Source: Macrostomum hystrix (lineage: Eukaryota > Platyhelminthes > Macrostomidae). Taken from it: DNA of 64,000 bases. A program made the position numbers and the translations under genes. The stretch is taken from NCBI GenBank assembly GCA_950097015.1, contig CATNEN010000025.1, positions 7,182,001 to 7,246,000 on the forward strand, in the 5' to 3' direction. The notes beneath the pieces were generated by a model. That model did not search any database, was not told the origin of the DNA, and saw nothing but the letters and a program-made list of their open reading frames with translations. This document shows, piece by piece, positions 57,695-64,000 of the stretch (positions within the stretch are counted from its first letter, which is position 1; every line of letters begins with the position of its first letter).

Positions 57695-59182
57695 CTACGG
57701 CGAGTTGTTCAGGAGCGATTCCTCGTCCTCGCCGGTGTTTTGCCCGAGCTCCATCGGTTCCTCCTGAATCGGATCCAGAGCTGAGGCCGGGGCTGCCGCA
57801 ACAGCGGCGTCCGTGTCCTCAGCCCGGTTTTCCGCTGGGGGTTCCGATGAAACATTGGGCCGGGTGGTGCTGCGGTGGCGTCCACTGTTGGGGTCCGACA
57901 GCTGTCTGGCGCGCTGAGTCAAGCCAGCTCGGATGGTGTTGCGGGCGGGTTTCCGGCCCTTACCACGTCCGCCTGTCGTTGCGGCTCGCGCGGCTTTGCC
58001 CCTGATAGGGTCCGCATCCTCGGAGTGGTCGTGACGATCAGGAGTCTGTGTTCCAGGGCGCAGGGGCCCGGCAGAGCTCTGGTTCGTCCGTTTCTGCTTT
58101 TCCGGGGGCGGCGGGCGAGTGGCGTCGGACTCGAAGCTGAAAATCTGCATTCGAGTGAGGCCTGCACTGATGTAGGACATGTCTGGGCAGCGGAGCATCC
58201 AGCTGTCCGACAATCCTAGGATGGCCGTGAAACCGTCTCCACCAGGTCTGGTGATGGTTTCATGAACTACGACACCGTTTGCTGGCAGATCCGGGTGGAT
58301 TGCCAACAGCAGGCGGCGCAGTTCTCCGGCGTTGGTGATGGCGCTGCGAGCTGGAATCCAAACACGATGACGCTGTGTCTGGGGGCGCTCGTCCTCCCTG
58401 TAGATAAACAGGTTGCCCATTTCCGTGCCCCAGTCGAAGGATTTCAGCATCTCGAGGAGTTGCTGTCCGGACTGGTTGTCGGCAGGCTGGACAATGAGGG
58501 CTTGGTCCTGGATGTCGGTCTTCAGGACGTGCAGTACAGTGCCGCTCAGTGCCAGTTTGACCAGATGGGAGTCCAATCTGCGCCAGATCTGGTCGAGTTG
58601 CGCTGTTGTGAGGGGCGTCTCCTGGCCTCGGATAACCAAGGCCGGCTGCCTCTTTGCCATAGCAGCGTAAGTGCGTTTTGGCCTTGTGGTTTGGCCGGCG
58701 CCTCCCGCAACGGGCCCCCCAGCAGTCGTCGGAGTTTCCGTATGACTGTGAGAGGTTCCGCCGCGAGAGGAACCGGATGCCCCAGAGGCCTGGGCGGCAC
58801 TTTTCCGCGCTTCCGGGTTTCCCGGATGACGCGAGGAGTCCGCCTCCTTGTTGGGTGCCGGTTCCTCCGCGATGTTCGCAGAGTTGCCGGCCCCCTCCTC
58901 GGAGGCGGTGGTTGGCGCGGACTTCGCAGCCAACCGTCCTTCCTGTTTGCGCCGCCGGAATTCCTGGAAGCGGGCGAAGCTGCGGGCCTGCGTGGCAGGG
59001 GAGCGTTTGCTCTTTGATCCAGCCGCTCTGGTGTTTTCCTGAGTGGCGGAGGAGCAGGATGGGTTTTGGGCGCCGGTGGAACCGGTGTCGCCCTGGCGCT
59101 GGTCCTGAGGATCTGCGTCGCCGGCCGGGGTCGGCGTTTCAGCAGGGTCCTGGGACGTGCTGGAGCTGTAGTGGGACTCCAT
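57695..59182 (-). CDS. Retrotransposon ORF1, putative RNA-binding protein
   Basis: 495 residues from ATG at 59182. The N-terminal third is disordered (Ser, Thr, Ala, Gly, Gln). The middle, about residues 165-375, is predicted to be folded (TYAAMAKRQPALVIRG, LKTDIQDQALIVQP, RVWIPARSAITNAGELRRLL, GDGFTAILGLSDSWMLRC) and resembles RRM-like ORF1 domains of invertebrate elements (impression, not searched). The C-terminus is basic and Arg-rich (TTGGRGKGRKPARN). No Cys-His zinc knuckles are seen. It likely coats the element RNA. Its end overlaps the open frame of ORF2. Confidence 0.85.
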   Translation of the reverse strand: MESHYSSSTSQDPAETPTPAGDADPQDQRQGDTGSTGAQNPSCSSATQENTRAAGSKSKRSPATQARSFARFQEFRRRKQEGRLAAKSAPTTASEEGAGNSANIAEEPAPNKEADSSRHPGNPEARKSAAQASGASGSSRGGTSHSHTETPTTAGGPVAGGAGQTTRPKRTYAAMAKRQPALVIRGQETPLTTAQLDQIWRRLDSHLVKLALSGTVLHVLKTDIQDQALIVQPADNQSGQQLLEMLKSFDWGTEMGNLFIYREDERPQTQRHRVWIPARSAITNAGELRRLLLAIHPDLPANGVVVHETITRPGGDGFTAILGLSDSWMLRCPDMSYISAGLTRMQIFSFESDATRPPPPEKQKRTNQSSAGPLRPGTQTPDRHDHSEDADPIRGKAARAATTGGRGKGRKPARNTIRAGLTQRARQLSDPNSGRHRSTTRPNVSSEPPAENRAEDTDAAVAAAPASALDPIQEEPMELGQNTGEDEESLLNNSP

Positions 59183-59319
59183 AGGTCGCTGGAAAAAGAG
59201 AAAGAAGAGAATAAAAATAAAAACCGCTAATGGCCGGATAGACTCCCCGGACCTTTCAGCCCCTCAGCGCGGTGAGACCTTAGGCATAAGAGGACACCTA
59301 AAGCAGTGCCAGGCCCGCA

Positions 59320-59770
59320 GACTGGCTGCGTACCCTGTTGAGGTCGAAGGGTGACACCTGTCCCTCAGAGCCGTAGCCAGAGGTACCTGATCACGCACAG
59401 GTGAACGAGCGCTGCGGACTGGCCGCATACCCTGTTAAGGTCAAAGGGTGACACCTTTCCCTCAGAGCCGTAGCCAGAGGTACCTGATCACGCACAGGTG
59501 CACGAAAACTGCGGACTGGCCGCATACCCTGTTAAGGTCAAAGGGTGACACCTTTCCCTCAGAGCCGTAGCCAGAGGTACCTGATCACGCACAGGTGCAC
59601 GAGACGCTGCGGACTGGCCGCATACCCTGTTAAGGTCAAAGGGTGACACCTGTCCCTCAGAGCCGTAGCCAGAGGTACCTGATCACGCACAGGTGCACGA
59701 AAGCTGCGGACTCGCCGCATACCCTGTTAAGGTCAAAGGGTGACACCTTTCCCTCCAGCCAGGGCTAGAG
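59320..59770 (-). repeat. ~97-bp tandem monomers in the retrotransposon 5' UTR
   Basis: Five copies, each with CTGCGGACTGGCCGCATACC, CTGTTAAGGTCAAAGGGTGA and CCAGAGGTACCTGATCACGC, begin near 59317, 59411, 59509, 59607 and 59704. The outer ones are more diverged. They lie directly 5' of ORF1. Tandem 5' monomers acting as promoters are known in mouse L1; the same role here is inference. Confidence 0.93.
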
Positions 59771-60056
59771 GTACCCAGTTTGGCCGGAGGCCCTGGATGG
59801 GTCATCCAGCGCTGTTGCCCATTCTGTCCGGCTGCCCTAGGGTCAGCCTTGAACACTCGCGGGACGTGCACCCATGGGTCAGCTGACGGGACAGCGTGGA
59901 GGGATCCCTGCACCCGGAGGTACAGGGCTCCTTCCTGCCAGGCCTGCTCAAAAAACGACTGCAGGTGTGAGGCATCGCAGACCTTAGCCCGTAGGCCTGG
60001 TCTGACTCATACCTCACAGGCATTGTGTCCCGCCGGTGCGAGCGTCCTGTGGGGAC

Positions 60057-61029
60057 AGAAAGCCTGGGGCGATAACGACAACGGCTCTAGCCAATCAGGG
60101 GTGGTAGGGCAAGCTCAGGGTTAGGCATTGGCGGAAAGAAAGTTCATGTGATAGCCAATCTAGCCAATGAGCGCCAGGGTACGAGAGGTGGTTATGCATT
60201 GTAAGGTACCATGAGAACTCAGACGAGAGGAACATACCAGCCAATCAGAGACCTCCAAGGCTTAGCAGAAAGTCAGACGGGCAGTACAAAGTCGTTGCGA
60301 ATCAGGCAAGAGCTTCTTGAAAATTGAAAAATGCTTAACGTTTTAACATAAAATTCCTGCTAACTACTTGCCCGTCTTTTATCAGTAGTATTCGCGTGCT
60401 CATACCAACCTACGGTGAATATTCGTACGTACGAGTATATTAAAGAGAAAATTTACTTAATGCAGTTGCACGCATTACTTCTAAAAAGAAATCCCCTCTT
60501 TTTGTCTCCCACCCTAGGGATTTCGCTAATTAGAAATCTGTCCCAGGTACAAAGCTCTGTTGTAACTCTTCGTTTCTAGGTAGGACAGGAGCTTTTGCGC
60601 CGAAAAAGAAGCTCATGCGAGAGAGAATCGGCGGGGGGCTGTGTGGAGCGGCAACGAGTTGACGGGCTAGGCCGGTGAGGTGAGGTGAGGTAGCTCCCAT
60701 GGGGATTTCGTCAGAGTGAGTCAGGCGCGGGTCGATTCTCACCTGTCTGGCTGGGTTCATCTCATTTCGAGTTTTTTTCTTCCTTCTCTCTGTCGAACAG
60801 TCCCGGTTGGATGGGGCCATGCGAAGCAATCTGTGAAGCTCACACTCTGCTTGGATTTTCTCTTCCCCGTCTTTAATGCAATCTCTAAAGTAGCTCGTAG
60901 ATCTGTCTCTCGTCATTTTATAAGCTTGAGCTGCTTGTTCTTGTTCGAACCGGAGCGGGACGGATAAAAGTTGCGAGCTACCGCCCATAGTTACTAAGGG
61001 ATTTAATCGCAAGGAAGCTTTCAATTACG
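60057..61029. other. Spacer between the retrotransposon and the small gene at 61030
   Basis: It contains several CCAATCA-like boxes (60093, 60157, 60240), a GGTGAGGTGAGG stretch near 60675 and no recognisable protein. A minus-strand frame at 61024-60530 is open for 164 codons with an internal MSFFFGAKAPVLPRNEE start, but no family is recognised. The region may be a promoter for the plus-strand gene. Confidence 0.4.
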
Positions 61030-61557
61030 ATGGAAGGTGAGTTGACGACAGATATCATATTCTGGCAAATCTTCCGAGAAATTTTTTTTTACGATCTGCA
61101 GGCTCAATTCCTGAACAATCCATTCTGTGCACACCATTCTGAGCACTCCATCCTGAGCATTCCATTCTGAGCATTCCATCCTGAAAATTCGATCCTGAGC
61201 ACTCAGGTACAATTATCTCAACTATTGCACTAATCCGCAGAGTTCATGATCGCGGCAGATGTTACACTGTACTCAAATCCGCTCGATCTGGCGTTAAGTA
61301 CCGCCTCCGAGGATCCGACGGCGTCGGCGACTGCGAAGGCTACCACGGCTACGTCTTCGTCGGAGAAGATTAAAGAGAAGCCGACTTTGACCGAGACGGA
61401 AGGCAGCGGCAGCAACAATGCGGATGAGATTCACGTTGCAGCCGACCTGACTGAGTACGTGAGTCCCATGATCAAGATTGACCGGGGCCAACACCTGGCC
61501 GATTCAAGGACCCGCGGCACCGCTGCTGCGGACAAACCAACAGCCAACTCCAACTGA
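61030..61557 (+). CDS. Possible small two-exon gene, unknown function
   Basis: Exon 1 61030-61036 (ATGGAAG) has a perfect GTGAGT donor. Exon 2 61241-61557 has acceptor AATCCGCAG. The product would be 107 residues: MEEFMIAADVTLYSNPLDLA, then a Ser/Thr/Ala-rich middle, EIHVAADLTEYVSPMIKID, and an end KPTANSN. Two similar pieces (AADVTLYSNP and AADLTEYVSP) suggest an internal duplication. Codon use is GC-rich and balanced compared with the flanks, which supports coding. The intron has a ~15-bp repeat (CATTCTGAGCATTCC) at 61120-61205. No known domain is recognised; the 7-nt first coding exon is unusual. Confidence 0.45.
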
Positions 61558-62959
61558 TTCTAAGGCGTCATTACCTGTTAGACATCGCTCAACTGTTAGA
61601 CAGATTAGTTAGACTCAATAAGCTACAACTGAATGCATACGCTAAAAGTTTATTTTTAAACAGTACGTCCATTACTAGTAATTATTTCCATTTCGATCCA
61701 AGGCTTACTACATGCATAATTGCATGGTTCACAGTCTAATAGTCCTTAATAGTCTGGCTTTGTCCCCTAGGCGTAGATGACTATAATTGAGCGGGTGAAA
61801 TCAACCTAGTGAATACTTGTAACGTTCGTCAATTCTCCCTGTCCTGGATACATGTTTCAGTCTCTCGCGTTCAGAAGGTAAGAGGTGGGTAGCTGTCTGG
61901 AGAGGCAAGAAACGGGAGGCGGAGAGTGGGGTGGCTATCATGAGGGGCAGGAAACTGCTGGAGGCGGAGAGTGGGGTGGCTATCATGAGGGGCAGGAAAC
62001 TGCTGGAGGCGGAGAGTGGGTGGCTATCATGAGGGGCAGGAAACTGCTGGAGGCGGAGAGTGGGGTGGCTATCATGAGGGGCAGGAAACTGCTGGAGGCG
62101 GAGAGTGGGGTGGCCGTCAGTGTGAAGGAGGTTCATTTTATTTTTCAAGAGTTTAATAAATAAGCGACAAGTTTTTTTCGCCACCATTTTAGAAGGTATA
62201 ATATGCAGAATATGTTTTATTCTTGTTTTAAAAGGCGATTTATAATAATTAACTTTCTTTCAATAAATTGTTATTCATGGATGTTTGAAGAACAAAAAAT
62301 ATAGTTTTGGTGATCACATCTTTCATTATGTTTTTAAAGTTAATGGTTTACCTGCATATCATTAACAATCAAGTAGTGGTTATGTTTTGGATACTGTGAA
62401 ATATTTTTGAATCCTTCAATATCCTTAGATTTTATGCTAATTAAGTTTTTCAAAGTTTCAAGGCTTTATTACAAAATTAAAGAAAATATTACATCCATAG
62501 GCTACAGTTATTTATTTTCATTATTCTACTATGCTCTGAAGGATCCAATTTATCACATAGCCTACTTAAAGTAGCTTAAATAAAAATATCACCCAAACAC
62601 CGGATGCAATAAAAAGATAAATTTTCTTGTCTTTCTTATTACGATAAAATGACGCAAAAATAGTGGGAAAATTCGCTAACTTTCGGCGGAATGTTAGTTA
62701 GCACAAATGCCTGTATTACCTATAGTATTACAAGCTAATTCAATCATCTGAAAGTGAGCCATGTTTCTCAAAGGAATCTAGCAAATAGTTGTTATGAAAC
62801 CGGCTAGCTAAAAACCTGAGCCAATATCTAAAAAAGTCAGCCATTTCTTAGAAAGTTCAGTTAATTGAAGTCCATCTACAAAACACTTCCGCCAATAATA
62901 CGAGCGTAAATAACAGCTTTCAACCAAAATAATATAATCCAATTAATGAGTCCAAGGTG
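61558..62959. other. Intergenic region with minisatellite
   Basis: A 45-bp array lies at 61880-62130. The rest is AT-rich. AATAAA on the minus strand at 62465-62470 is a candidate poly(A) site for the gene ending at 62960. Confidence 0.5.
61880..62130. repeat. 45-bp minisatellite, about five copies
   Basis: Unit GGCTATCATGAGGGGCAGGA then AACTGCTGGAGGCGGAGAGT and GGGGT. One copy has lost a base. Confidence 0.95.
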
Positions 62960-64000
62960 TCAGGTAGCCGGGCACGGAACCTGCTGGCAGCGGCAGGAGC
63001 CAATGACGGGCATGCGGAGCAGGCGGGTCTCGCCAGACTGGCACTTCACCGGCGTCGGTATCGGCGAGTAGGTGACGCGGTCCGGCTGGCAGCCGGTACA
63101 CCTGGCTCCTGGAAGTTCCAGCAGGTAGACCTGGCTGGCGGCGTTGTCGTCGACTCGCCTCGGCGCAATCAACGGAGAGGCCTGCGGGCAGTGGCCTCGG
63201 CAGTGGGGCACGCGGATTGGCTTGACCAGCTGACAGGCGGAGTCCAATCGGCTGATGGTGACCTCCTCGCGACTGCAGGCTGTAGGAGCGGCTCGGTAGC
63301 AGCAGCGCTTCGAGTCCTTGGCCTTCTGCTCGATGGGGAGTTACGAAAGAGAAGGTAGAAATGCCAGGTTTTTGTTTTAATTGTTTTATTGCAGCAGAAA
63401 TTATAGTGTCGTGCCGGAGTTCTCACCGGAGCAGTCTGGGCCATCCGTTCGTCATTCAGGCTGCAGGCAGGCATCTGGTCGACGCTGAGCGGAATTGTGC
63501 TAGTGCGGCCCTTGTCACAGGTCACCACCTGGCAGGCCGCCAAATCGACGGCGTAGCCGCCGTGCTGCAAGTGGCAGAGAAAAAAGTTGAAGTCTGTTTC
63601 ATTGACTAAATAAGTGCCGGAATGTTTCGACCTGGGAGTTCCTAATTCTTAATTACTCAACAGATTTTCGACAAACATCTGTCAGCATCATTTCAAAATT
63701 TTGTGTCTACTGGCCTTCAACTAGGCGACGCATCTGGATCTTCTAAAACGCTTCTGGAAACCTAAGAATAGCAACTCGAGGACACCAACTGTCTCACTGG
63801 ACTGAGATTCGAACTCCGGATCTCTCGTTAAGGAGTCCAAGGCTCTACGCCCTAGGCAACAGCCTCCACCATATGTACTACAGTACTACTAACACTCACA
63901 TTGAGAGTAGTATTGCCGCTGACGCATCTGTAGCACTCGGCCAGTGGCACGCAGGCGTCGCCTCGCTTCACCAGGCCGCGGGCGCAGACGCAGGCCTGCT
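62960..64000 (-). CDS. Secreted cysteine-rich protein, TIL-like and C-terminal cystine-knot domains (3' part, three exons)
   Basis: Minus-strand exons: 64000-63900 (partial), 63564-63427 and 63328-62960 (TGA at 62962-62960), all in phase 0. The first has CVCARGLVKRGDACVPLAEC, the end of a trypsin-inhibitor-like (TIL) Cys-rich domain. The second has AACQVVTCDKGRTS and PACSLNDE. The last is a C-terminal cystine knot: RCCYRAAPTACS, CQLVKPIRVPHCRGHCPQAS, CTGCQPDRVTYSPI and SCRCQQVPC. This domain order (TIL, then CTCK) is typical of gel-forming mucins, von Willebrand factor, hemolectin and SCO-spondin relatives, where the knot dimerises the chain. The N-terminal part lies off the right edge, so the exact family member cannot be named. 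Confidence 0.85.
63785..63880 (-). repeat. tRNA-like SINE head in an intron
   Basis: The reverse complement reads TTGCCTAGGGCGTAGAGCCT and GGAGTTCGAATCTCAGTCCA, i.e. A- and B-box-like blocks. It is not a usable tRNA gene because the stems do not pair cleanly. It lies in the intron 63565-63899. Confidence 0.5.

Larger units (their letters stand above)
53861..60044 (-). mobile_element. Full-length non-LTR retrotransposon (I/LOA-like group with RNase H), 6.2 kb
   Basis: It reads leftward. It is flanked by a 12-bp duplication TCCTGTGGGGAC at 53849-53860 and 60045-60056. From its 5' end it has about 0.85 kb of untranslated sequence with ~97-bp tandem monomers, ORF1 (59182-57695), ORF2 with endonuclease, reverse transcriptase, RNase H and a Cys-His motif (57659-53955), and a short 3' end with AAGTCAAGTAAGTCAAA rather than poly(A). 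The ribonuclease H domain and apurinic endonuclease place it in the I/LOA/Ingi-like group as I know it. A tree is needed for the clade. Confidence 0.93.

Noticed and set aside
54229-58800. Several plus-strand frames of 100-250 codons
   Set aside because: They are antisense shadows of the retrotransposon ORF1 and ORF2.
60530-61024. 164-codon minus-strand frame
   Set aside because: No domain recognised and it runs across a likely promoter region; kept only as a note in the spacer entry.

Overview
This is a stretch of animal nuclear DNA, most likely from a lophotrochozoan invertebrate. A free-living flatworm of the Macrostomum type is my best guess, but nothing in the window proves it. Genes have many short exons with GT/AG introns. 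The intermediate-filament gene has the long lamin-like coil 1B rod expected outside chordates. The non-coding DNA is packed with minisatellites (about 10 kb by my own coordinate sums), tRNA-derived SINEs and several classes of transposon.

Layout, left to right. Positions 3-4077 (+) carry the 3' part of COG1, a Golgi tethering-complex subunit. Positions 6447-22823 (+) carry a cytoplasmic intermediate-filament gene with two alternative C-terminal tails: a short one ending at 18506 and a lamin-tail-domain one ending at 22823. Inside its second intron, on the opposite strand (9387-11213), lies a secreted protein gene with two PAN/Apple-like modules. Positions 23871-26397 (-) hold a synaptobrevin/VAMP gene resolved into six exons. 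Positions 27013-28640 hold a decayed Helitron with a broken Pif1-type helicase.

Positions 29523-38270 are an 8.75-kb Mutator-like element (MULE) with matching termini and a perfect 10-bp target-site duplication. It encodes a spliced PHD-OTU-MULE transposase and a convergent second ORF. Positions 40643-51756 (+) hold a PHTF-family membrane-protein gene whose introns are inflated by minisatellites. Positions 53861-60044 (-) are a full-length non-LTR retrotransposon with a 12-bp target-site duplication, 5' tandem monomers, ORF1, and an APE-RT-RNase H ORF2 with one in-frame stop. Positions 61030-61557 (+) may be a small two-exon gene of unknown function. Positions 62960-64000 (-) are the 3' end of a secreted TIL/cystine-knot protein of the mucin/VWF type.

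The host genes cover unrelated cell-biology jobs: Golgi tethering, cytoskeleton, vesicle fusion, ER membrane and extracellular matrix or mucus. No operon-like logic is seen. The most unusual items are the PHD-OTU-MULE transposon with helically phased 10-bp subterminal arrays, the alternative filament tails joined by matching splice phases, the nested secreted gene, and the private minisatellite found in almost every large intron. Exon borders were set by hand from splice motifs, reading-frame continuity and homology, so each needs transcript confirmation.
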